From: Actinomycetales bacterium
GTDB taxonomy: Bacteria > Actinomycetota > Actinomycetes > Actinomycetales > Dermabacteraceae
Assembly (NCBI GenBank): GCA_012799425.1
Contig: JAAZLF010000225.1
Span: 1-9,311 of the forward strand
Direction of reading: 5' to 3'
Length of the DNA: 9,311 nt
Under the pieces are notes generated by a model. The model saw nothing but the letters and a program-made list of their open reading frames with translations. It was not told the DNA's origin and made no database searches. Position numbers and translations under genes: made by a program. Below, piece by piece: positions 1-6,187 of this stretch. Numbering within the stretch: the stretch's first letter is position 1; each line of letters starts with the position of its first letter.

Positions 1-56
1 TCTGGAGCTCGCTGGTCCCGCCGAACGGTCCTGCCGCGAGCGCCCAGGGAGAGGCT

Positions 57-389
57 GTGCGGATCTGCAAGGTCGCCGTCACCACGGTCTTCGATGAGGA
101 CGATGACACCGAGGCGAGCGCCGGCTCGTACTTCACCCGGGAGCACGCGGCGATGTTCAAGGCACTGCGCAGGACCCTGAAGACCGGCAACGCCCTCCCC
201 TGGAAGGAACGCCGCCAGGCGGCCCGATCGGCAGGCAGGATCCTCGACGGAGCGTACTGGCTCGACCCGGTCACGGGCGCCGACGGCGTGGAGCGCGACC
301 ACTGTGAGCATCTCGCCCACCTGGTCATCCGCTGGATCGGGCAGAACCCGGACCCCCTGCCGGTGGGCCAGATCGACTACGAGATCTGA
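57..389 (+). CDS. Small orphan protein of unknown function, possibly continuing upstream of the window
   Basis: I do not recognise this 110-residue protein. Codon third positions are strongly G/C throughout, which supports real coding. A GTG at 57 preceded by AGGGAG at 46-51 (five-base gap) makes a reasonable start. However, the same frame has no stop back to position 3 and the upstream codons are also mostly G/C-ending, so the gene could begin outside the window and 57 could be an internal codon. The protein has an acidic patch near residues 13-18 (DEDDD), a basic stretch around residues 36-61 (ALRRTLK, KERRQAARSAGR) and an aromatic C-terminal part (VIRWIGQ). There is no signal peptide, membrane segment or Cys cluster. 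It is the only + strand gene and converges on mutM with ten bases between the two stop codons, so it is not part of the leftward operons. Confidence 0.6.
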   Translation: MRICKVAVTTVFDEDDDTEASAGSYFTREHAAMFKALRRTLKTGNALPWKERRQAARSAGRILDGAYWLDPVTGADGVERDHCEHLAHLVIRWIGQNPDPLPVGQIDYEI

Positions 390-400
390 GACGCGGTCTC
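388..400. terminator. Short dyad between convergent stop codons, weak terminator candidate
   Basis: GAGAC-GCG-GTCTC is a perfect 5-bp inverted repeat with a 3-base centre. It overlaps the TGA of the orphan gene (387-389) and the last base of the mutM stop (400-402). Its place between two convergent genes fits a bidirectional terminator, but the stem is short and no T-run follows on either strand, so intrinsic termination is doubtful. Confidence 0.25.
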
Positions 401-1356
401 TATCGGTCGGCCGTCACGGGCAGCGGTCGCTGACACCGTGGGCAGAAGTGCGAGGAGCGGTTCTGGTGCATCACCCGTCGGATGGTGCCGCCGCACCGCG
501 TGCACGGCTCCCCCTCGCGCCCGTAGGCGTGCAGAGAGCGGGCGAAGTATCCGCTGCGGCCGTCGACGTTCACGTACAGGGCGTCGAAACTGGTGCCGCC
601 CACCTCGAGCGCCCGCTCCATCACCTCGCGGGCGGCGCGCAGGATCGTGAGCGCCCGGCGCTGGCTGAGCGCCGCGCCGGGGGTGTCGTAGCGGGTGCGG
701 GCCGCCCACAGCGCCTCGTCGGCGTAGATGTTCCCGATCCCGGAGACGATCTCCTGATTCAGCAGCAGGGTCTTCACGGCGCTGCGGCGGCTGCGCAGCG
801 CGCGGGCGACGTCGGGCAGGTCGATCGCGGGATCCAGCAGGTCACGGGCCACGTGCGCGGCATCGCCGGGCAGCAGGGCGTCGGGACTGCCGACGCCCGC
901 GAGGGTCCCGTCGGGCCCCTCGACGAGCTCGCTGGTCCACAGGCCGCCGAAGAGCCGCTGGTCGATGAGGTCCACGCGGGTGCCGTCATCGAGGTGCAGC
1001 GAGAGGCGGCGGTGGCGCAGCGGATCGGAGGCGGGCCCCTCGGAGGGTGCAGTGGGGGCTGTGGCGACAGCTCCCGTGGTGCCGATCCGCAGCTGGCCGC
1101 TCATGCCCAGGTGCCCCATCAGCGCCTCGCCGGTCTCGGCGCCGGCGCCGTCGGCCAGCCGCCACCACAGGAACTTCCCGCGCCGCACCACGGCGGTGAG
1201 GGTGCTGCCCGTCAGCGCCGCGCGCAGCCGGTCCACGCCCCCGGGCTGGCGGCGGATGATGCGGGGGTCGAGCAGCTCGAGCCCCGTGATAGTGCGGCCG
1301 ACGGTGCGGGGCTCGAGACCCCGGCGGACGACCTCGACCTCAGGCAGTTCGGGCAT
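400..1356 (-). CDS. mutM: Formamidopyrimidine-DNA glycosylase (Fpg/MutM)
   Basis: Bifunctional base-excision repair enzyme that removes 8-oxoguanine and formamidopyrimidines and nicks the abasic site by beta,delta-elimination. The protein (318 aa) begins MPELPEVEVV, giving the catalytic N-terminal Pro2 and Glu3 after Met removal. The conserved Lys is K61 in RRGKFLWW. The helix-two-turn-helix follows in the stretch around NQEIVSGIGNIYADEALWAA (200-219). The C-terminal zinc finger uses C285, C288, C305 and C308, and the conserved Arg is in QNRSSHFCPRC (R300). All catalytic and zinc residues are present. It is slightly long for the family because of an Ala/Thr/Pro/Gly-rich insert at about 92-111. 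The ATG lies four bases after the rnc stop, with GAGG (complement of 1365-1368) eight bases upstream, so it is the last gene of the coaD-DUF177-rnc-mutM unit. Confidence 0.97.
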   Translation of the reverse strand: MPELPEVEVVRRGLEPRTVGRTITGLELLDPRIIRRQPGGVDRLRAALTGSTLTAVVRRGKFLWWRLADGAGAETGEALMGHLGMSGQLRIGTTGAVATAPTAPSEGPASDPLRHRRLSLHLDDGTRVDLIDQRLFGGLWTSELVEGPDGTLAGVGSPDALLPGDAAHVARDLLDPAIDLPDVARALRSRRSAVKTLLLNQEIVSGIGNIYADEALWAARTRYDTPGAALSQRRALTILRAAREVMERALEVGGTSFDALYVNVDGRSGYFARSLHAYGREGEPCTRCGGTIRRVMHQNRSSHFCPRCQRPLPVTADR

Positions 1357-1360
1357 CGGC

Positions 1361-2113
1361 TCAGCCTCGTGGGATCAGGGACTCGCCGCGCTCGGCGAGG
1401 ACTCCGCGCACCGCGTTCTGCGCCGCGGCGAGCTCGGCGTCCTTCTTGGAGGCGCCGTCCCCGCTGGCGGTGACGATTCCCTGGACGGTGACCGTCGCAG
1501 TGAAGATCTTCTGGTGCTCGAGGCCGGCTTCGGTGATGGCGTAGACGACGCTCGCCCCGTCGGCGGCGGCGATCTCCTGCAGCCGGGACTTGAAGTCGTA
1601 CCCGGTCTCGAGGAACTCGTCGGAGTCCAGCAGCGGGCGCAGCAGGTCCAGCACGAAGCGGCGGGAGACATCCTGCCCGAGCGCGAGATGGACCGCCCCG
1701 ATCACGGCCTCGGTGGTGTCGGCGAGGATCGAGGCCTTCGCGCGACCGCCGGTGAGGTCCTCACCGCGGCCCAGGCGCACGAAGGCGCCGAGGTCGAGCT
1801 TGGAGGCGATCACGGCGAGCGCGCGGGTGCTCACGGTCGCGGCCCGGCGCCGGGCGAGGTCGCCCTCGGGCAGGGTGGGGTGGGCGGCGTAGAGATGCTC
1901 GGTGACGGCCAGCTGCAGCACCGCGTCGCCCAGGAACTCGAGCCGCTCGTTGTGCGGCAGCCCGTCGTTCTCGTAGGAGTAGGAGCGGTGGGTCAGGGCG
2001 AGCTCGAGCAGCCCGGAGCCCTCGAGGTCGGCGGCCTGCGCCCCGTCGAGCGGCAGGCGGTCCAGCAGGCCCGTCGGGGCGGCGGCCTCGGTGACGCGGC
2101 GCCTGCGCGCCAT
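1361..2113 (-). CDS. rnc: Ribonuclease III
   Basis: Mg2+-dependent endonuclease that cuts double-stranded RNA, acting in 16S/23S rRNA maturation and mRNA turnover; it works as a cytoplasmic homodimer. The 250-residue protein has the RNase III signature NERLEFLGD at 55-63. The acidic active-site residues are E56/E59/D63 and D132/E135 in ILADTTEAVIGA. A C-terminal double-stranded RNA-binding domain spans about 172-240, with the typical GYDFKSRLQE start and a KKDAELAAAQNAV final helix. Length and domain order are normal for the family. The ATG overlaps the DUF177 stop in a TGATG junction, and AGGAGG lies four bases upstream, which suggests translational coupling. In many bacteria rpmF sits just before this gene; there is no space for it here. 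Confidence 0.97.
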   Translation of the reverse strand: MARRRRVTEAAAPTGLLDRLPLDGAQAADLEGSGLLELALTHRSYSYENDGLPHNERLEFLGDAVLQLAVTEHLYAAHPTLPEGDLARRRAATVSTRALAVIASKLDLGAFVRLGRGEDLTGGRAKASILADTTEAVIGAVHLALGQDVSRRFVLDLLRPLLDSDEFLETGYDFKSRLQEIAAADGASVVYAITEAGLEHQKIFTATVTVQGIVTASGDGASKKDAELAAAQNAVRGVLAERGESLIPRG

Positions 2114-2691
2114 CAGGCCTCCTCGTTCTTCGTCTCGGCGTCATCCTCGAGCAGGCCCTGCAGCGCAGCGAAACGCGGGTCGATGACGTCGTGGTGGTGG
2201 TCCGGGTCGTCCTCCATGCGGAAGCCGCACTGGCCGCACAGGCCGGGGCAGTCCTCGCGGCACAGGGGGCGCTCGTCGGCCTCCATGGCGAGGGCGTCGC
2301 GCACCAGCGGGCCGACGTTGACGGCGTCGTCCTCGAAGAGGACGGAGTCCTCCTTCTCCTCGGCCCTGACCTTCTCGGGGTACATGAACAGCTCGTCCAG
2401 CCGGGCGGAGACGTCCTGGTCGACGGGGTCGAGGCAGCGGGAGCACTCGCCCTCGAGGTGAGCGGTCACGGTGCCGTGGACGTAGATGCCCTCGACCACC
2501 GACTCGAGCTCCGCCTCGACCGCGATGTCCTGGCCCTCGGGGACCTGCATCGCGATGCCGCCGGCCTCACGGGGCGGTGCGGGGATGGTGCGCTCCACGC
2601 GACGGTGCGATCCGGGGCGGCCGACGAGGTCGATCGCGTCGAACTGCAGCGCGGTGTCGAGCGGTGTGCTGGGGGTGGCGTCGGAAGACAT
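2113..2691 (-). CDS. DUF177/YceD family protein
   Basis: Member of the DUF177 (YceD) family, usually linked genetically to ribosomal protein L32 and implicated in 23S rRNA accumulation; its exact biochemistry is not settled. From the chosen start it is 192 aa. The core has a Cys pair in GECSRCLDP (C83, C86). A second group, CREDCPGLCGQCG (C144, C148, C152, C155), resembles a zinc-binding cluster, and a family-typical tail DPRFAALQGLL is at 171-181. Acidic stretches flank the second cluster. I prefer the ATG at 2691 because AGGA lies nine bases upstream. The in-frame ATG at 2724 would add 11 residues, abuts the coaD TGA directly and has no Shine-Dalgarno. It sits between coaD and rnc with no rpmF following. 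Confidence 0.9.
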   Translation of the reverse strand: MSSDATPSTPLDTALQFDAIDLVGRPGSHRRVERTIPAPPREAGGIAMQVPEGQDIAVEAELESVVEGIYVHGTVTAHLEGECSRCLDPVDQDVSARLDELFMYPEKVRAEEKEDSVLFEDDAVNVGPLVRDALAMEADERPLCREDCPGLCGQCGFRMEDDPDHHHDVIDPRFAALQGLLEDDAETKNEEA

Positions 2692-2700
2692 CGGTGACGG

Positions 2701-2704
2701 TCCT
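2701..2704 (-). promoter_or_regulatory. Ribosome binding site deciding the DUF177 start
   Basis: On the minus strand AGGA is followed by nine bases and then the ATG at 2691. The alternative ATG at 2724 has no purine-rich element in front of it, so this site favours the shorter protein. Confidence 0.55.
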
Positions 2705-2724
2705 GTTCGTGTCGAGGGGGCCAT

Positions 2725-3216
2725 TCAGGATACGGCGGCAGCGGTGCGCAGGGCGTCCAGGGAAGGCTCGGGGAGCATGTCGGAGACGTCACCTCCGAGC
2801 GCGTGGACCTCCCGCACCAGCGAGGAGGAGATGTGGGCGAGGCTCGAGTCGGTGAGCAGGAAGACGGTGTCGACGTCGGCGAGGTGATGGTTCATCCGCG
2901 CCATCGGCTCCTCGTAGGCGAGATCGAGCTGGGAGCGCAGTCCTCGCACCACCGCGTCGGCACCGACGTCACGGCAGAAGTCGACCAGCAGCCCCTTGGG
3001 CAGGGTGCGCACCTCGACGCTGTCGCTGAGCTGCTCCTGGTCCATGGTCTGTGCGATCGCCGCCTTGCGGGCCTCGAGGTCGAGCATGCCCTTTTTCGAG
3101 GGGTTGTGGGAGACGGCGATGATCACGTGGTGGCCGAGGGCTGCGGCACGACGGGTGAGGTCGAGGTGCCCCAGGGTGAACGGATCGAACGAGCCGGGCA
3201 GGACGACGATGCTCAT
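2725..3216 (-). CDS. coaD: Pantetheine-phosphate adenylyltransferase (PPAT)
   Basis: Transfers AMP from ATP to 4'-phosphopantetheine to make dephospho-CoA, the penultimate step of coenzyme A synthesis; a cytoplasmic hexamer in known cases. The 163-residue protein opens with VVLPGSFDPFTLGHLDL, containing the nucleotidyltransferase T/HxGH motif (TLGH, 14-17). Further family landmarks are K42 in NPSKKGM, RGLR (91-94), EEPMARMNHHL (102-112) and the C-terminal ISSSLVREVHALGGDVS (129-145). Length is typical and no key residue is missing. No Shine-Dalgarno precedes the ATG; instead TAGAGT lies exactly six bases upstream, which suggests a leaderless transcript starting at the A of the ATG. It heads the coaD-DUF177-rnc-mutM unit. 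Its usual neighbour rsmD is separated from it here by about 3.2 kb. Confidence 0.97.
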   Translation of the reverse strand: MSIVVLPGSFDPFTLGHLDLTRRAAALGHHVIIAVSHNPSKKGMLDLEARKAAIAQTMDQEQLSDSVEVRTLPKGLLVDFCRDVGADAVVRGLRSQLDLAYEEPMARMNHHLADVDTVFLLTDSSLAHISSSLVREVHALGGDVSDMLPEPSLDALRTAAAVS

Positions 3217-3222
3217 GCCGTC

Positions 3223-3228
3223 ACTCTA
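3223..3228 (-). promoter_or_regulatory. -10-like hexamer TAGAGT, six bases before the coaD ATG
   Basis: The minus strand reads TAGAGT-GACGGC-ATG. TAGAGT fits the actinobacterial TANNNT pattern, and six bases to the A of ATG puts the expected transcription start on the start codon. The -35 match is partial (CTGAGC with an 18-base spacer). The element lies in the 32-base gap after the DUF3224 gene. Confidence 0.5.
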
Positions 3229-3248
3229 GTGCGCCGGAGCCGGGTGGC

Positions 3249-3653
3249 TCAGGTGAGCTGGATGGTGACGTGGTGATCGCCGTCGTCGTCGATGGTGCCG
3301 ATGGTGAGGGTCCCGGTGGTTCCGGCGAGCGCGCCCGTGCCCGAGCCGGGGGCGATCACGTAGCTCAGCTCGGGCTCGCCACCGGCCATGGTGCCGAGCT
3401 GCTGGAGCACGAGAGTGCCGCTGCGACCGTCGAGGGTGCCCTCGAACGTCTCGGTGGCGATGTAGGAGGCGTTGCCGCCGGCCGGCTCCCCGGCGGTCAG
3501 CATGATGCCGCGGGAGGCGCCTTCGAGGGCGCCGGTCCAGGTCTTGGCCAGGTCGAAGCGGTCGGCGGCGCCCGGGAGGTGGGCGGCGGGGGTCAGCTCG
3601 ACGGTGAAGGTCGCGGCGAGGGGCTGGGCGGCGGGCTCGGTGCTGGGGCTCAT
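3249..3653 (-). CDS. DUF3224 domain-containing protein
   Basis: Small cytoplasmic-looking protein (134 aa) of the DUF3224 family, whose members are predicted beta-barrel proteins of unknown function related in fold to allene oxide cyclase-like barrels. The family pattern is visible: ATFTVEL near the N terminus (14-20), KTWTGALEGASRGIML (37-52), a central YIATETFEGTLDGRSGTLVLQ segment (64-84), LGTMAGGE (86-93), and VIAPGSGTGALAGTTGTLTI (99-118). There are no cysteines, signal peptide or membrane segment. The ATG at 3653 is only two codons after an in-frame stop, so no longer form is possible. GAGG ends one base before the ATG, too close for a normal ribosome binding site, while GATACT six bases upstream suggests a leaderless mRNA. 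It stands between the GNAT gene and coaD as part of the accessory stretch. Confidence 0.85.
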   Translation of the reverse strand: MSPSTEPAAQPLAATFTVELTPAAHLPGAADRFDLAKTWTGALEGASRGIMLTAGEPAGGNASYIATETFEGTLDGRSGTLVLQQLGTMAGGEPELSYVIAPGSGTGALAGTTGTLTIGTIDDDGDHHVTIQLT

Positions 3654-3656
3654 GCC

Positions 3657-3785
3657 TCAAGTATCCGTGCCGCGGTGGCAGCGCGCAGGAGTTCGCCCGG
3701 TGACCGACCGGAAGTCGCGGAGCAGATCGAGCAGCGCACGGAACTCGGCGTAGCCGGGCGCGTCCGCGGGTTCTGTCTGACCGAC
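3657..3785 (-). pseudogene. Possible C-terminal relic of an unidentified gene
   Basis: Between the GNAT stop (3808) and the DUF3224 start, one minus-strand frame reads like protein: ADAPGYAEFRALLDLLRDF followed by RSVTGRTPARC and a stop at 3657-3659. Most codons in this stretch end in G or C, as in the real genes around it. No ATG, GTG or TTG lies in this frame between the GNAT stop and the stretch, and extending it runs out of frame into the GNAT gene. It may be the tail of a gene lost when the accessory region formed, or chance in GC-rich DNA. I cannot assign a family. Confidence 0.25.
3660..3665 (-). promoter_or_regulatory. -10-like hexamer GATACT, six bases before the DUF3224 ATG
   Basis: The minus strand reads GATACT-TGAGGC-ATG. 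The hexamer matches TATAAT at four of six positions and places the predicted start at the ATG. I see no convincing -35 box. Confidence 0.4.
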
Positions 3786-3807
3786 GCCGCGGCGTGGGGC
3801 TGAGCGC

Positions 3808-4395
3808 TCAGTCGGCGTGCGGAGCGCCGTGGCCGGCGGGGTGCTCGTGCGCGAGCATCGCGTAGGACATGCCGTCGAGCCAGCGTCCGCTGCGGTGCAG
3901 GGACTCCTCACGGAAGACGCCCTCCAGACGCATGCCGATCTTCTCCATCACCCGGCGGGAGGCCAGGTTCTCGGCGAAGCACGCTGCTTCGACGCGGCGC
4001 ACGCCGAGAGTCTCGAAGGCGATGCGCAGGAGTGCGGCCGCGAACTCGGTGCCCAGGCCCTGGCCGTGGACGGCGGGGTGCAGCACCCAGCCGATCTCGG
4101 CCTGCCGGTTCCTGGCCTGTTCGACCATCTCGGCCTGGGACCAGGCATCCTGCACAGCGACCTTGCCGGACGCGACGATCTCACCGTCGAGCAGGCCCAC
4201 CATGGTGCTGCTGGCCCCGGCGTCCCACCACTGCTGGTGGTCCTCGAGACTCCTGTTCAGCGTGGTGGTCCACTCCTGTATCTCGGGCAGCCGGTACCAG
4301 GGCCAGACCCTGGCGGCGTCCTCGGACCGGCCAGGGCGCAGCTCGAGCCGCTCGGTGTGCAGGGGCAGGTCGAGGTCGGAGAGCGTGCGGTGCAT
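3808..4395 (-). CDS. GNAT family N-acetyltransferase, RimJ/RimL type
   Basis: Predicted acetyl-CoA-dependent N-acetyltransferase of the Acetyltransf_3 (RimJ/RimL) group; the substrate (a protein N terminus, amino compound or antibiotic) cannot be told from sequence. The 195-residue protein starts with the LHTERLELRP strand (12-21) typical of this group. Motif A is IGWVLHPAVHGQGLGTEF (101-118), with the acetyl-CoA loop HGQGLG; the first position is His where Gln or Arg is most usual. It is followed by VEAACFAENLASRRVMEKIGM (135-155), with the conserved Asn, and the FREESLHRSGRWLDGMSYAML strand (161-181). There is no membrane segment. The ATG is 21 bases after the HNH stop. It has no Shine-Dalgarno, but TACGCT ends six bases upstream, so it may be leaderless rather than co-translated with the HNH gene. 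Confidence 0.9.
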   Translation of the reverse strand: MHRTLSDLDLPLHTERLELRPGRSEDAARVWPWYRLPEIQEWTTTLNRSLEDHQQWWDAGASSTMVGLLDGEIVASGKVAVQDAWSQAEMVEQARNRQAEIGWVLHPAVHGQGLGTEFAAALLRIAFETLGVRRVEAACFAENLASRRVMEKIGMRLEGVFREESLHRSGRWLDGMSYAMLAHEHPAGHGAPHAD

Positions 4396-4401
4396 CGGGT
4401 C

Positions 4402-4407
4402 AGCGTA
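4402..4407 (-). promoter_or_regulatory. -10-like hexamer TACGCT, six bases before the GNAT ATG
   Basis: The minus strand reads TACGCT-GACCCG-ATG in the short gap after the HNH stop codon. It fits TANNNT and has the same spacing to the start codon as the elements in front of coaD and DUF3224. The -35 region is weak. Confidence 0.4.
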
Positions 4408-4416
4408 GTCGCAGGT

Positions 4417-6000
4417 TCAGAACGGCACGGGGCGATGCTCCGGCAGCGGCGCCAGGGGCGGCGGGCCGGGATCGTCGAGCTCCTCGTAGGCGGGGTCGCA
4501 GTAGTGCTCGAGGAGGTGGAGGCCCCATCGGTACTGCTCTTCATGCATCGGGCTCTCCGCGAGGACGTCGTCGAAGTGCCCGAGACGGGTGAGGGCCTCC
4601 AACTCAAGGTCGCTGCGGTACTGCTCCCAGGCGTGCTGCAGCTGATCGGAGAGCTCCCGGGTGACCAGATCGGTGTTCCGCACGGCATCACACACAGCGG
4701 CGCGGCCGATCCGCCACCGGGTCGTCCCGGTGGCTTCGTCTCTCACGGGGTCGAGCAGTCCCGCAGTCTTCATGCGGTGGTGGATCCGGCACAGGCGGTG
4801 GAGGTTCTCGATCGAGGTGGGACCACCACGGTCGGGGTTCTCGAGGTCGAACTCCTGGATATGGTCCGTCTCCCCGACGGTCATCACGTTCCGGGCGCAG
4901 CCGGGGACCGCGCAGACGGGGTCGATCAGACGAAGGTTCTCCGCCATCGCCGTGCCGGTGCGGTAGGTGCGAGAGGCGGAGGGGAGGTAGCCCCCGTCGA
5001 TCGGGTCGGCGAGCACCCGCTCGAACGCCGGTGCTCTCGCGACGAGTTCGCGTGCCATGCGGGGAGGGATCGGGATGGTCCCGTCGAGGGTCGCGGGGGC
5101 GTTCGAGAGGCCCAGGAGGGTGAGCACCGGGACCACCACGGAGATCCGGAACGCGGGCTCCGGCGCCTCCACTGCTCCCGTGTCGAGCTGCGAGCGCACC
5201 GCGATCGCGTACCGCAGCTCGGCCAGCGAGAGCTGCTTCCCCTCCCGGGCCGCGTCACCGTCGAGGTCGAAGGGGATCGGTGTGCCCGTCTCGAGGGCGC
5301 GGCGCTGGGCGTCCTGCACGGCGCGCGCGGCCGTATCCAGTCGCCGGCCGAAGGCGGTGATCTCGGGGATCGGGCCGCGGACCATGAGGCAGGCCGTGCC
5401 GTCACCGTCGGGCGAGGGCTGGATGAACAGGCTGCGCTGCTCCTGCGGGGTCTCCTGGGCCGCGTCGGCGCCGAACCATGCGATGAGGGTGCGCAGCTCG
5501 CGGTAGAAGCGTTCGACGTCGATCGCCTCGAGCTGCCAGGCCGCGACACGCTCGTCGACCAGTCGGCGCTGGTGGGAGGTCAGGCGCAGAACGCTGCGGA
5601 TCAGCCATTCGAACCATTCGACGGGCAGGGCGCCCTCCGCCACCCGGGCGAAGCAGGCGGGCAGGTCGGTCACCGCCAAGTGCGCGTCGCGCAGACGATC
5701 CTCCCCGCGGGTCAGCTTCGCGCGGAGACCTGCGGCGGCGGCCAGGGCGTGGACTGCTTTCTCCTCGGCCTCGTCCCCCTCCGACCAGAGCGCGGCGAGG
5801 TCGCGAATCTCGGCAATGTAGAGCGCGGCGTGTTCCTGCCTGCGGCGATGGAAGATGCGCAACACGGTCTCCGCCTCGGAGGACTGCGACGTGACGTCGG
5901 CACGCTCGAGAAGCGTCTGGGGGGTCAGAGGGGCACGGGCCATGACGTCCTTGCGGGGTGGCCCGTCGGAGCGGCGTGCAGCGATGGTCTGCCCCATCAT
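4417..6000 (-). CDS. DUF222 domain-containing HNH endonuclease (13E12 repeat-type)
   Basis: A 527-residue protein of the DUF222 plus C-terminal HNH nuclease family, which includes the 13E12 repeat proteins of mycobacteria and often occurs in many copies in actinobacterial genomes; its role is unknown. The N-terminal two thirds are helical and Arg/Glu-rich (about 40-350, DUF222-like). The nuclease module at about 360-412 has zinc ligands C363-x4-C368, the catalytic DH pair in GETDHIQEFD (D379, H380), a GGPTSIENL segment with N399, and LCRIHHRMK with C404, H407 and H408, so the active site looks intact. The tail is acidic and Pro-rich. The open frame extends to an ATG at 6144, but GGAGGTGG five bases before the ATG at 6000 decides that start; a later ATG at 5943 is also possible. 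It splits rsmD from the coaD side. Confidence 0.88.
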   Translation of the reverse strand: MMGQTIAARRSDGPPRKDVMARAPLTPQTLLERADVTSQSSEAETVLRIFHRRRQEHAALYIAEIRDLAALWSEGDEAEEKAVHALAAAAGLRAKLTRGEDRLRDAHLAVTDLPACFARVAEGALPVEWFEWLIRSVLRLTSHQRRLVDERVAAWQLEAIDVERFYRELRTLIAWFGADAAQETPQEQRSLFIQPSPDGDGTACLMVRGPIPEITAFGRRLDTAARAVQDAQRRALETGTPIPFDLDGDAAREGKQLSLAELRYAIAVRSQLDTGAVEAPEPAFRISVVVPVLTLLGLSNAPATLDGTIPIPPRMARELVARAPAFERVLADPIDGGYLPSASRTYRTGTAMAENLRLIDPVCAVPGCARNVMTVGETDHIQEFDLENPDRGGPTSIENLHRLCRIHHRMKTAGLLDPVRDEATGTTRWRIGRAAVCDAVRNTDLVTRELSDQLQHAWEQYRSDLELEALTRLGHFDDVLAESPMHEEQYRWGLHLLEHYCDPAYEELDDPGPPPLAPLPEHRPVPF

Positions 6001-6002
6001 CT

Positions 6003-6010
6003 CCACCTCC
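6003..6010 (-). promoter_or_regulatory. Strong ribosome binding site of the HNH gene
   Basis: The minus strand reads GGAGGTGG-AG-ATG; the GGAGG core is five bases from the ATG at 6000. This is the best Shine-Dalgarno near any of the candidate starts and argues against the 48-residue longer form. Confidence 0.75.
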
Positions 6011-6097
6011 GGACTTCCAGTGCGACCACCCTTCGCTCGGGCGACTGGGCCCCGACGACGGCCACGGCTGCGATTACCACCGCGATGCGCGTCTCCC

Positions 6098-6126
6098 ACT
6101 TTAGAACTAGTGCTCGAAAGAAACAA
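6098..6126 (-). promoter_or_regulatory. Promoter candidate for the HNH gene
   Basis: On the minus strand a -35-like TTGTTT (complement of 6121-6126) is followed by 17 bases and a -10-like TAAAGT (complement of 6098-6103, four of six matches to TATAAT). Transcription would begin near 6091, giving a 5' leader of about 90 bases. The TGTGGATAA box at 6152-6160 lies just upstream, where an activator or repressor could act. Confidence 0.45.
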
Positions 6127-6151
6127 GGGTTCGCGATACATCACCCTAATA

Positions 6152-6160
6152 TGTGGATAA
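6152..6160 (+). promoter_or_regulatory. DnaA-box-like site, exact TGTGGATAA
   Basis: Perfect match to the complement of the consensus DnaA box TTATCCACA. It is part of an 11-base direct repeat ATATGTGGATA (6149-6159 and 6207-6217). It may bind DnaA or may be an operator of another factor that resembles this box by chance. Confidence 0.4.
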
Positions 6161-6187
6161 CCCTGCGCTGTGGAGGAATGGTCCGGA

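Noticed and set aside
965..2461. Long + strand open frame opposite mutM, rnc and DUF177
   Set aside because: It crosses three well-supported genes in antisense and is Ser/Arg-rich without domain structure.
6001..6144. N-terminal extension of the HNH protein from an ATG at 6144
   Set aside because: It would cover the promoter candidate and the strong ribosome binding site, and the extra 48 residues are basic and non-conserved in appearance.
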